Notes: generated by a model from the sequence alone, not told the origin. 64,000 nt of DNA from JAHQVI01 sp963749875 (GCA_963749875.1 CAVVOX010000002.1:248001-312000); one strand, 5' to 3'. Shown: positions 55,290 to 63,735, counted from the first letter of the stretch. Made by a program: numbers and translations.

Positions 55290-55722
55290 GAGCCGCGCTG
55301 GAATCGCATCGGCGGTTATCGCGAAAGGGGGCGATACTCGCCTAGATCACCCCTCGTTCAATTGGAACCAATTGAACGAGGGGTGATCTATTTCAATAAA
55401 TTAGCGCAACTGTTCCCACGTCCATCCCGCCTTCGCGGGGACATGCTTGGACGCGCGTTGCGCTAGTCCACTGACGCATTCACATGGTTCATGCGCCCGC
55501 GCCCTAGCTCTTTGTTTATGCATCAATTTTACCAAACTCCGGCTTGTCGCCTCCGTTTGGATCGATGCACTAGCAAATGTCGCCGGTGCGATTGATGCGG
55601 CAAAGAGGGCGGCTGGATCAGTGGAGGCAGAATGACGCTTCATGGCTTGCGGGGACGCCGGCTCATGCATCTCGAAGCGCGCACAGCTCTGCGGCCATGA
55701 CGAAGCATAAATTCCGTCAATC
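55290..55722. other. Intergenic region with repeats
   Basis: 433 bp between the dodecin gene and the 3' end of tadG. 55343-55466 is a type 1 repeat; 55500-55575 (CTCTTTGTTTATGCATC...GATCGATGCACTAG) looks like a degenerate type 2 palindrome. No gene supported in the rest. Confidence 0.5.
55343..55466 (+). repeat. Type 1 composite palindromic repeat, copy G
   Basis: TAGATCACCCCTCGTTCAAT TGGAACCA ATTGAACGAGGGGTGATCTA, linker AGCGCAACTGTTCCCACG, hairpin, TTGGACGCGCGTTGCGCTAG. The inner stem reads ATTGG/CCAAT where other copies have AGTGG/CCACT, and GATCACCCC pairs with GGGGTGATC where copy D has ACCC/GGGT; both are matched double changes. Confidence 0.88.
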
Positions 55723-57235
55723 CTATTCGGTAATGCGCAGCTGATTCAGACTGTTCGCAATAGCGCGGAAAGTCGTATCAAGATTTGCTGGAGTTGGCGA
55801 GTTCGAAATATTTGCCCGTATCTGTTGCGCAGTTTCGCATAAGATCCTGGATTGTGCCTGAAGTCGCATTAAAGACGATCGTATAGATCAAAATATCTTC
55901 GTCGCTTGTGTTGCCATCTTTGTCGGCCTTGACGTTGCCGCAAAGCGTCGATGTCTTTGTGTTCAGCGTGCTCGTTGATATGGTCTGCCCATAAGACGAA
56001 AAACTTCCACTTGCGGCATTTTCTCCGTCTGTCAAAAGAATAATCGCCTTGATGGTCTCCTGCTGTGAATAGGGCGCGCCTTCGGTGAATGGCTCGGTCG
56101 GTGAGATCATCCGCCATCCCCATGCGAGCCCCTCCGGAATATTGGTGCTCCCGCCGGCCTCCATCGCATCGATTGCGGAAATGATCGTGGCGCGGGTATC
56201 GGTCAAAGTCTGAACCTTGGATTTCGGACAATTCTGATTGTTGTTGTTGTCCGTGACGAGGGTATCGATTGTTGGCCCCTGACCGACATAGCTGAGCAGG
56301 ACCGAGCCGAGCCAGGCGTTGAAGTAAGCCGAGAAAAGCGTATTCGGGTCGGCCGGGTCCGGCGGCGTATCGTCCAGGTCGTAATTGGTAAGAAGGTAAG
56401 AGCGGGATCGGACGCAGCCGCGCCAATTCTCGGCAATTCCGTTCGCCATGGTCTCCATGACCGTGAAAGCCGTTTGATTCAAACCCAGATCCAAAGCGAG
56501 AAATTGAGCATTGATGTCGGCCGGATTGCCGTAGTCGAGCCAGCTCGGCGGCGGATTCACGGTGGGATCGGCAAGCCAGGTCTCGACCTCGGGCACTCTC
56601 AGATTGACGCCGCCCGAGAAGGGTACGAGGCCGATCTTGACCTTGGTCGAGGTATCCTGATCCTCGAAAAGCGCATTGACGAGCGTGGTCGCGGCGGTCT
56701 GCATGGCCGCCATCTTGGTCCCGAGGCCGACCCCCGCAGAGTTGGACATAGACCCGCTATTGTCGAGCACCATCATGACTTCGAGTTCGTTCTCGCGCCG
56801 CAAGACCTCCGAGCTGACGGTCACCGTCAATTGATCGACCCCGCCAATACGCATGAAATGGGTCGGAACCTGAGCCGTTGCAGTGACGACGATCGAGGTG
56901 TCCCGCTCGCTTTCGTCGGTGCGCGTGACCGTGAAGTTCGTCAATGTGCCGAATTCTGCGTCCGCGTAATGCGCCCTGATGAACGCCTCGGCCTTATCGT
57001 CCAGCTCACCCTGGTCGGTCAGATTGGGATCGGTGCCGATGGCGAGCGCGGCGGAGTCAACCGCGCCGGCGAGCTGCCGCTTGACGACAAGCGTCTGGCC
57101 AAAATCGATGCCGATGGCGATGATCAGCAGGAGCGGAACAATCAGGAGAGCGACGAGGATCAGGACAACGCCGCTTTCCTCGCTTCTAAATCGCCGGATG
57201 CTCCGGAAAAACAGGCCCCACACCTTGTCCCCCAC
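55723..57235 (-). CDS. tadG: TadG-like pilus protein with von Willebrand A domain (frameshift near the end)
   Basis: About 503 residues. N-terminal TadE/G membrane helix (GVVLILVALLIVPLLLIIAI) followed by DFGQTLVVKRQLAGAVDSAAL. VWA domain with MIDAS motif LDNSGSM (about 156-162) and a later LLTDGENA. The apparent stop TGA at 55778 comes from one extra base near 55787; in the next frame the sequence continues LDTTFRAIANSLNQLRITE and stops at TAG 55723, which matches the usual TadG end. Likely surface-exposed component of the Tad pilus. Divergent from the TadE/F genes at 57415. Confidence 0.88.
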
Positions 57236-57414
57236 GCCAATACCCGCCGGGATCGCCGGCTGTCCACAGCTTTACATATCGCAAAGCGCATGCGTTTCCA
57301 ACTCAGGATGCGAAACAATTACGTCGAAAGTTGCGCCTTGGATAAGTTATGGCTATGAAAGTTGGGCCGGGGCATGTAGTGCAAGGTGTTCCTTGTTTAT
57401 AGAGTGTTGCAGAA

Positions 57415-58011
57415 ATGCCTCTAAAGTACAGTTGTGGGAAAAGCCATAAAATACTTCGCTTCCGCTTCTTGCGCGGTCTCCGCGGCGAGCGCGGCGCCAC
57501 TCTGGTCGAATTCGCACTCATCGCTTTTCCGTTCTTCCTTCTGGTCTTCGGCATTTTGGAAATCGGCTTCATTATCTGGGGCACCTACGAACTCGACAAC
57601 GCCACCGAGGATGCCGCGCGCGAGATCCGCACGGGACAAATCCAGTCGAGCGCCGCCAACACCCCGGCCGGCTTCAAAGCTCTTGTGTGCGGCCGCGTGA
57701 CGGTGCTGTCGCAATGTACGAGCAAGCTGCAGGTCGACGTCCGCAGCTTCGCCAATTACACCGATATCCAATCCAATCAGCCCACCCCCCTTGATGGCGA
57801 CGGCAAGCTGCAAACGAATTTCACCTATGACACCGGCGGATCGCGCTCGATCATCCTGGTCAGCACCTTCTATCAGTGGCCCCTCTTTTCGGGCATCACC
57901 AGCTTCGCCCTGTCGAATATGGCGGATGGCGACCGGCTCTTACGCGCCTCCGCCGCCTTCAGGAACGAGCCCTTCCCTGCTTCGGCGGGGGGATCGGGGG
58001 GAGGCGGATGA
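57415..58011 (+). CDS. tadE: TadE-like minor pilin
   Basis: 198 aa. After a basic leader the TadE motif ERGATLVEFALIAFPFFLLVFGILEIGF gives the prepilin-like cleavage region and the membrane helix. The periplasmic part has a Cys pair (LVCGRVTVLSQCTSKL) and ends GGSGGGG. Processed by CpaA in characterised systems. Its stop overlaps the next start (ATGA at 58008), showing translational coupling. Confidence 0.88.
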   Translation: MPLKYSCGKSHKILRFRFLRGLRGERGATLVEFALIAFPFFLLVFGILEIGFIIWGTYELDNATEDAAREIRTGQIQSSAANTPAGFKALVCGRVTVLSQCTSKLQVDVRSFANYTDIQSNQPTPLDGDGKLQTNFTYDTGGSRSIILVSTFYQWPLFSGITSFALSNMADGDRLLRASAAFRNEPFPASAGGSGGGG

Positions 58012-58556
58012 AGAGCGGTCTCGTTTCCAGCTTTAGCGTGTTTCGCGGGATCGGCGCTCTTCGCAGAGGCGAGCGCGGCGTCGCGCTGATCGAGTTTGCG
58101 CTCGTGCTGCCGGTTCTCATTCTCCTGTTCATCGGGCTTGTCGAGTTTTCGGAAGCCTTCACGGTTTCCCGCAAGCTTGCCACGACCGCCAACACGGTGT
58201 CCGATCTCGTCGCCCAGGAGGCCACGGTGACGACGGGCGACCTGGACAATATCGCGCTGGTCGCCGACGAGATCATGAAACCGTATAGCACCACACCGCT
58301 GACGCTTGTCATTGTGAGCGTTGTCGCCGATTCAACGAATACGCCGAGAGTGGACTGGAGCTATCCGGCCACCTATGCCACTGGCGCGGTCTATGCCCTG
58401 CCGCAGGCCGATATGACCGAGCCCGGCTCGAGTTTGATCATCGCGGAAGCGACTTACGGCTTTACGCCCACGGTCAGCCGGTTTCTGGGAACCTTCAATA
58501 TCAATAAGCGCGCTTTGTTCAGGCCTCGCATCGCCCCCAGCGTCTCGCTGAATTGA
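58008..58556 (+). CDS. tadF: TadE/TadF-like minor pilin, second copy
   Basis: 182 aa. GERGVALIEFALVLPVLILLFIGLVEF is the TadE-type motif and helix, followed by EAFTVSRKLATTANTVSDLVAQ and a beta-rich domain ending FRPRIAPSV. GGGGGAGGCGG precedes ATG 58008, overlapping the first gene. Together with the gene before it and tadG this is a second tad locus 30 kb from the main one. Confidence 0.87.
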   Translation: MKSGLVSSFSVFRGIGALRRGERGVALIEFALVLPVLILLFIGLVEFSEAFTVSRKLATTANTVSDLVAQEATVTTGDLDNIALVADEIMKPYSTTPLTLVIVSVVADSTNTPRVDWSYPATYATGAVYALPQADMTEPGSSLIIAEATYGFTPTVSRFLGTFNINKRALFRPRIAPSVSLN

Positions 58557-58692
58557 GCTGGACCTGCCCTCACATTGACCGGCGGTTTCTTGCCGTGCCA
58601 GCGCAGTGCTTTGCGGTCTCGCAATCGCCATGTTATCGGCGCATGCAGATGCGCGGCTGATTGTGCCGATTCACAATTCCGCGGAGGAGTTT

Positions 58693-59877
58693 ATGAGGAT
58701 CGCCATCGGCGGTGCGGGCGTTGCCGGCCCGGCCTTGGCCTTTTGGCTTCGTCGCATCGGTCATGAGCCGACTCTGATCGAGAAAGCTCCGCATTTTCGG
58801 ACCGGCGGCTATATGATCGACTTCTGGGGTGTCGGCTATTCGCTTGCCGAGAAGATGGGAATTCTGCCCGAGATTCGTGACGCAGGTTATCGGTTGAAGG
58901 AAGTGCGCCTCGTGAATGGCGAGGGCCGCAAAGTCGGCGGCTTTTCAACGGATGTGTTCCGCCGGATGACGAATGACCGCTTCACCAGCCTGCCGCGCGG
59001 CGATCTTGCCGCAGCGATTTTCAACGCGGTCAAGAACGACGTCGAGACCATCTTCGACGACAGCATTTCGGCCGTCGAGCAGGACGATGGGGGTGTGCGG
59101 CTCCGCTTCGACCGGGCCGCGGAGCGCGAATTCGATCTGGTCGTCGGCGCGGACGGGTTGCATTCGGAGGTCCGCGAACTCGTTTTTGGGCCTGAGGATC
59201 AGTTTGAAAAACAGCTCGGCTATCGCGTCGCGGCCTTCGAGGTCGAGGGCTATCGTCCGCGTGACGAGCTTGTCTATGTCAGCTATACAACGCCCGGACG
59301 GCAGGTCGCGCGCTTTGCCCTGCGCGGCGACCGGACGATGTTTCTCTTCGTCTTCGTGGCCGAACGCATGACGGGGCCGGATCCGTATAAAGCGGATGAG
59401 CGCAAGGCGCTCCTGAGACGCGTCTTCGGCGATGCCGGCTGGGAGTGCCCGGCGATTCTCCAGGCCATGGAGCGCGTCGATGAAATCTATTTCGATCGCG
59501 TCAGCCAGATCCGAATGAATGGCTGGTCGAAGGGCCGTGTGGCGCTTATCGGAGACGCCGCCGCTTGCGTTTCGCTGTTGGCGGGCGAGGGCACCGGCCT
59601 TGCCATGACGGAAGCCTATGTGCTGGCAGGCGAGCTCTCCCGCGCAGGCGACGATTATCGGGAAGCCTTCCGCCAGTATGAAGAGCGCCTGCGTTCCTTT
59701 ATCGAGGGCAAGCAGAAGTCGGCTCAGAAATTTGCTTCCTCCTTCGCGCCAAAAACCGCCTTCGGCGTGTGGGTCCGCAATCAGGCAACAAAGCTCATGG
59801 CGTTTTCGCCAATCGCGGACATGCTGGTCGGGCGCGATGTGCGCGACAATATTGATTTGCCCGATTACGGCACGTAG
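58693..59877 (+). CDS. FAD-dependent aromatic-type monooxygenase
   Basis: 394 aa after GGAGGAG at ATG 58693. Dinucleotide motif MRIAIGGAGVAGPALAFWLRRIGHEPTLIE, the DG motif LVVGADGLHSEVRELVF, and the GD motif GRVALIGDAAACVSLLAGEGTGLAM. These three mark class A flavin hydroxylases. Substrate unknown. The upstream in-frame start at 58606 would add residues preceding the Rossmann strand and is unlikely. Confidence 0.92.
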   Translation: MRIAIGGAGVAGPALAFWLRRIGHEPTLIEKAPHFRTGGYMIDFWGVGYSLAEKMGILPEIRDAGYRLKEVRLVNGEGRKVGGFSTDVFRRMTNDRFTSLPRGDLAAAIFNAVKNDVETIFDDSISAVEQDDGGVRLRFDRAAEREFDLVVGADGLHSEVRELVFGPEDQFEKQLGYRVAAFEVEGYRPRDELVYVSYTTPGRQVARFALRGDRTMFLFVFVAERMTGPDPYKADERKALLRRVFGDAGWECPAILQAMERVDEIYFDRVSQIRMNGWSKGRVALIGDAAACVSLLAGEGTGLAMTEAYVLAGELSRAGDDYREAFRQYEERLRSFIEGKQKSAQKFASSFAPKTAFGVWVRNQATKLMAFSPIADMLVGRDVRDNIDLPDYGT

Positions 59878-60193
59878 GGTCCGCCGGATCAGCAGAGGGC
59901 GATGGGCAGCACAGCCTCACGAATTTCGCGGATCTTCACGGTACGGACGGTCCTCTTGCGGTGTGCGACAAATTCGCGCCGCCTTGTTCGTATATGACAA
60001 AATACCGCCCTGTTTTTCAAAAGCTTGCAGGTAGTGAGGATGTTCACGCCGGGATCGGCAAAAGCTGGGCTAAGGTCGGTTGAACCGCCGCTCAGGCAGT
60101 GTTAACAAATCGGGCCCTTCAAACTGGGTCGCGACCGGTATTTTGCGGCCCCGCCCCGCGAATATTATCGAACGGCAATTGTGAGGAGACCCC
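59878..60193. other. Intergenic region, nothing recognised
   Basis: 316 bp between two same-strand genes. No open frame with support, no strong hairpin and no repeat copy was found. Confidence 0.4.
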
Positions 60194-60937
60194 ATGCGGC
60201 TGACTGTTCTTGGTTCCGGCGACGCATTCAGCTCCGGCGGTCGGCTGTCGAGCTGCTATCTGGTCGAAAGTGGCCAGACAGGTTTTCTGCTCGAATGCGG
60301 CCCCTCGGTCCTGACGGCTTTCAAGAAGGCGGGTCTCTCCACGAACAGCATATCGCAGATCTTCATCAGCCATCTGCATGGCGACCATATGGGTGGTTTG
60401 CCCTTTCTGCTTCTCGATGCCATTTTCCCGAGCCAGCGCCAGGCGCCACTGACACTGATCGGCCCGCTCGGCCTGGAGGCGCGTTTCCGGATGGCCTGCG
60501 AGGTCTTCTACCCCGGCTCGCTCAATCTGCCCCATCCTTTCGATCTCAACTTCGTCGAGCTCCATAGGGATGTACGCCGGCAGATCGGCGATCTGGCCGT
60601 CACTCCGTTCGAAGTCGATCATTTCTCCGGCTCCCCGTCCTATGCCTACCGTTTCGAGCTCGATGGCCGGATTTTCGCCTTTTCCGGGGATGCGGGCTGG
60701 TCGGACAATGTCGTGCGGGTCGGGCAGGGGGCCGATCTCTATCTGATCGAGTGCTATCAATACGATCTGGAGCTCTCGATGCATCTCAACTATCTTCAGA
60801 TTGCCGCACATTTCGACCAGATCGGTGCCAGGCAACTCGTTCTCACCCATATGAGCGAGGCCATGCTTGCCCGGCAAGATGATGTCGATAAAGCCCGCTG
60901 CGAGCTGGCGCATGACGGAATGATCATCGACATATAG
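60194..60937 (+). CDS. Metallo-beta-lactamase-fold hydrolase
   Basis: 247 aa after GTGAGGAGA at ATG 60194. Begins MRLTVLGSGDAFSSGGRLSS, the RNase Z/phosphodiesterase-like start, with metal motif ISHLHGDHMGG (about 58-68), later Asp in FSGDAGWSDN and His in LVLTHMSEAM. This arrangement is typical of small cyclic phosphodiesterase-like or RNase Z-related enzymes. It is 3 bp upstream of the UDG-like gene and clearly cotranscribed. Confidence 0.9.
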   Translation: MRLTVLGSGDAFSSGGRLSSCYLVESGQTGFLLECGPSVLTAFKKAGLSTNSISQIFISHLHGDHMGGLPFLLLDAIFPSQRQAPLTLIGPLGLEARFRMACEVFYPGSLNLPHPFDLNFVELHRDVRRQIGDLAVTPFEVDHFSGSPSYAYRFELDGRIFAFSGDAGWSDNVVRVGQGADLYLIECYQYDLELSMHLNYLQIAAHFDQIGARQLVLTHMSEAMLARQDDVDKARCELAHDGMIIDI

Positions 60938-60940
60938 AGA

Positions 60941-61636
60941 ATGGCGAACAAGGCGGACGAACCGCAAAGCGATCGGCTGGAACAGCTGCTTGGCGCGATT
61001 CGCGCGTGCCGGCTGTGCCGGGAGAAACCGCGCGGGGCGCCGCTGCTGCACGAACCGCGGCCGGTGCTGCGCGTGAGCCGGACGGCGCGGATCTGCGTCT
61101 GCGGGCAGGCGCCGGGGACGCGCGTTCACGCCTCGGGGACGCCGTTTTCCGATCCCTCGGGCGACCGGCTGCGCCAATGGATGGGGGTGACGCCGGAGGC
61201 GTTTTACGATGTCGGCCGGATCGCAATCGTGCCCATGGGGTTCTGCTTTCCCGGCCTCGACGCAAAAGGCGCCGACCTGCCGCCGCGGGCCGAATGTGCG
61301 CCGGCCTGGCGCGCGCGCCTGTTTTCGCTGCTGCCGCAGTTCAGACTGATCCTGCTCGTCGGCTATCACGCGCAACGCTGGCATCTCGGCGACCGGGCCG
61401 GACCGAACCTGACCGAAACCGTCGCCCGTTGGCGGGACTATCTCGAGCCGGGCGGCGACGAGCGCACCACGGCTTATCCGGCTGCGCAGGTCTTACCGAT
61501 CCCGCATCCGTCCTGGCGCAACAATGCCTGGCTGAAGCGCAATCCCTGGTTCGAGGCTGAGGTTCTCCCCTATTTGCGCGGGGAGGTGCGCCGTCATTTA
61601 AGCGATCCGGAAGGTGACGGAGCCGACCGGGATTGA
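60941..61636 (+). CDS. Uracil-DNA glycosylase superfamily protein
   Basis: 231 aa. Motif 1 region ICVCGQAPGTRVHASGTPFSDPSGDRLRQWMGV and motif 2 PIPHPSWRNNAWLKRNPWF are those of the UDG superfamily; a nucleophilic Asn/Asp of classical family 1 is not present at motif 1, so DNA glycosylase activity is not certain. There is an N-terminal CRLCRE but not the four Cys of the iron-sulfur families. Cytosolic; in operon with the hydrolase. Confidence 0.82.
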   Translation: MANKADEPQSDRLEQLLGAIRACRLCREKPRGAPLLHEPRPVLRVSRTARICVCGQAPGTRVHASGTPFSDPSGDRLRQWMGVTPEAFYDVGRIAIVPMGFCFPGLDAKGADLPPRAECAPAWRARLFSLLPQFRLILLVGYHAQRWHLGDRAGPNLTETVARWRDYLEPGGDERTTAYPAAQVLPIPHPSWRNNAWLKRNPWFEAEVLPYLRGEVRRHLSDPEGDGADRD

Positions 61637-61786
61637 GACACGCCGGGCGAGAACAGGTCAGGCCCGGAACCGGGTCGGTGGCACATGTAGAAAAATAATC
61701 CACAGCGTCTGGTAATCTGAACAATGAGTCCCTATTTTGCGGCACGGACTGGTTATGTGCGCAAATTTTTTCCCCGGCAAAATGAT

Positions 61787-62269
61787 ATGTTCGATGCCGT
61801 CGATTTGAAAATTCTGAATATCCTCCAGCGCGACTGCACGATCGCTGTCGCCGATATCGCCAAGGAAGTCGGGCTGTCGACGACGCCCTGCTGGCGGCGG
61901 ATCCAGAAGCTCGAGCAGGAAGGGGTGATCGAATCGCGCGTCGCGCTCCTCAATCCGAAGAAGATCGACGCGGCCGTCACGGTTTTCGTCGCCATCACCA
62001 CGAGCGAACATACGGTGGAATGGCTGGACCGCTTTCACGCCGTGCTGCGCGAGTTTCCGGAAATCGTGGAAGCCTATCGCATGAGCGGCCAGATCGACTA
62101 TCTGCTGCGCGTCGCGGTGCCGGATATCGAAAGCTATGACCGATTTTATAAGCAGCTTATCAGCCGTATTCCGCTGAACGATGTCAGCTCGAGCTTCGCC
62201 ATGGAGCAGATCAAATTCACGACCGCGCTGCCGCTCGATTTTGCCGCGCAAAAGCTGAAAAGCGCCTAG
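61787..62269 (+). CDS. Lrp/AsnC family transcriptional regulator
   Basis: 160 aa from ATG 61787. N-terminal helix-turn-helix (DLKILNILQRDCTIAVADIAKEVGLSTTPCWRRIQKLEQEG) and C-terminal RAM/AsnC effector domain (AVTVFVAITTSEHTVEWLDRFH, EAYRMSGQIDYLLRVAVPDI). The likely effector is an amino acid. An upstream ATG at 61724 would add 21 non-conserved residues. Its stop TAG (62267-62269) now straddles the left junction of an IS630 element. Confidence 0.92.
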   Translation: MFDAVDLKILNILQRDCTIAVADIAKEVGLSTTPCWRRIQKLEQEGVIESRVALLNPKKIDAAVTVFVAITTSEHTVEWLDRFHAVLREFPEIVEAYRMSGQIDYLLRVAVPDIESYDRFYKQLISRIPLNDVSSSFAMEQIKFTTALPLDFAAQKLKSA

Positions 62270-63439
62270 TGTCCTGAATCAGAGGTATGCTTCATAATTT
62301 TCCGGGCTGGTTCTGAGACAGAACCTGTTGACGGCTTCAAGGATGTCGTCGGCGGTGCGAACCCATTTGAACGGCTTCGGGTCTTCGTTGCGGGCGTCGA
62401 TATAGGCGAGGATCGCCTGCTCCAACTCGCGTTCGCTGCGATGGACACCGCGCTTGATCTGTCGTTCGGTGATCTCGGCGAAAAACCGCTCAACCATGTT
62501 CAGCCATGACGAGCCGGTCGGCGTGAAGTGGACGTGCCAGCGCGGCCGCCGGGCAAACCAGGCGCGGATCGCCGGGGTCTTGTGGGTGGCGTAGTTGTCC
62601 ATGACGATGTGGATGTCGAGGTCCCCGGGCACGCGGCGTTCGATCTCGGCGAGGAACCTCTTGAACTCGACCGCGCGGTGGCGCTTGTAGCATTTGCCGA
62701 TGACGTCTCCGGTTGCGGCGTTCAGGGCCGCGAACAGCGAGGTCGTGCCGTGACGGACATAGTCATGCGTGCGCCGCTCCACCTGCCCGGGCCGCAACGG
62801 CAGCACCGGCTGCGCGCGGTCCAGCGCCTGAACCTGGCTCTTCTCGTCGACGCACAGCACAACCGCCCGCTCCGGCGGGTCCAGATACAGCCCCACCACG
62901 TCGCGCACCTTGTCGATGAACAGCGGATCGGTGGAGAGCTTGAACGTCTCGGTGCGGTGCGGCTGCAGGCCGAAGGCGCGCCAGATCCGTTGCACGCTCG
63001 AGGTTGAGATGCCGCTCTGCCGGGCCATCAGGCGCGAACTCCAATGCGTCGCCCCCTTGGGCGCGCTTTCCAGCGTGCGTACAATCACGGCCTCGACCTG
63101 TTCGTCGGTGATCTTGCGCGGAACGCCGGGCTTCGGCTCGTCGTACAAGCCATCCACACCGCGCGCGATGAACCGCCGCCGCCACTTGCCGGCGGTCGCC
63201 TGATCGACGCCGAGCTCCGCGGCCACCTGCTTGTTCTCGGCGCCCGTGGCGCACGCCAGCACGATGCGCGCGCGCATCGCCAGCGCCTGCGCCGTAATTC
63301 GGCGCCGCGCCAGCGCAACAAGCGCTCGCCGCTGTGCCTCGCTCAACTCGACTTCCGGTGCGCGCCGCGCCATCATCCCTCTCCCCTTATCAGCGAATCG
63401 CTCACCCAGATAATGGCACGTATCTCTGAACCAGGACAC
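62269..63439 (-). mobile_element. IS630-family insertion sequence
   Basis: 1171 bp. Terminal inverted repeats GTGTCCTGAATCAGAGGTA (left, 62269) and, read from the right, GTGTCCTGGTTCAGAGATA. A TA dinucleotide stands at both sides (62267-62268 and 63440-63441), the target duplication expected of IS630/Tc1-mariner. One intact transposase gene fills the element. It has inserted at the border of a type 1 repeat. Confidence 0.93.
62279..63376 (-). CDS. IS630 family transposase
   Basis: 365 aa from ATG 63376 (ATG 63373 also possible), after GGGGAGAGGG. N-terminal helix-turn-helix (QVAAELGVDQATAGKWRRRF), second DNA-binding part (SSRLMARQSGISTSSVQRIW), and a DDE domain with Asp in VVLCVDEKSQ, Asp in HIVMDNYATHK and Glu in WLNMVERFFAEI. 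Undamaged, so probably still mobile. Upstream in-frame sequence belongs to the IS end and the neighbouring repeat. Confidence 0.94.
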   Translation of the reverse strand: MMARRAPEVELSEAQRRALVALARRRITAQALAMRARIVLACATGAENKQVAAELGVDQATAGKWRRRFIARGVDGLYDEPKPGVPRKITDEQVEAVIVRTLESAPKGATHWSSRLMARQSGISTSSVQRIWRAFGLQPHRTETFKLSTDPLFIDKVRDVVGLYLDPPERAVVLCVDEKSQVQALDRAQPVLPLRPGQVERRTHDYVRHGTTSLFAALNAATGDVIGKCYKRHRAVEFKRFLAEIERRVPGDLDIHIVMDNYATHKTPAIRAWFARRPRWHVHFTPTGSSWLNMVERFFAEITERQIKRGVHRSERELEQAILAYIDARNEDPKPFKWVRTADDILEAVNRFCLRTSPENYEAYL

Positions 63440-63567
63440 TAGCGCAACGCGCGTCCAACCATGTCCCCGCGAAGGCGGGGATGGGCGCGGGAACAGTTGC
63501 GCTCGCCTTTTGATATCGATCAACTTGACCTCGTTCGATTGAGTCCAATTGAACGAGGGTTGATCTC
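63440..63567 (-). repeat. Type 1 composite palindromic repeat, copy H
   Basis: Reverse orientation: TAGCGCAACGCGCGTCCAAC, hairpin CCCCGCGAAGGCGGGG, AACAGTTGCGCTCGCC, GATCAACTTGACC, then CGTTCGATTGAG / TCCAATTGAACG and GGGTTGATCTC. The IS630 element abuts it at the first TA. Confidence 0.87.
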
Positions 63568-63638
63568 GTGGTTCGACTGAAACATTTGCATCCCCGTGTA
63601 GCCTGCTCATTTGCAAATGTTTCAGTCATAAGAACCAC
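63568..63638. repeat. Long hairpin element 1
   Basis: GTGGTTCGACTGAAACATTTGCA pairs (with two small bulges) to TGCAAATGTTTCAGTCATAAGAACCAC around a 20-base loop. About 22 paired bases. It directly follows copy H of the type 1 repeat. Confidence 0.75.
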
Positions 63639-63655
63639 TAGCTAACTATAGGTTT

Positions 63656-63735
63656 CTAGTGGAGCTTTTGAATTTGACATTTGAGAACGAGCCTGGCCGC
63701 GGGCCGGGACTCAAATGTCAAATTCGCTCCACTAG
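63656..63735. repeat. Long hairpin element 2, overlapping a stop codon
   Basis: CTAGTGGAGC...AATTTGACATTTGAG pairs with CTCAAATGTCAAATTCGCTCCACTAG around a GC-rich core (CCTGGCCGCGGGCCGGG) that can itself pair. Its right end CTAG contains the TAG stop (63734-63732) of the partial gene on the minus strand. Confidence 0.75.
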
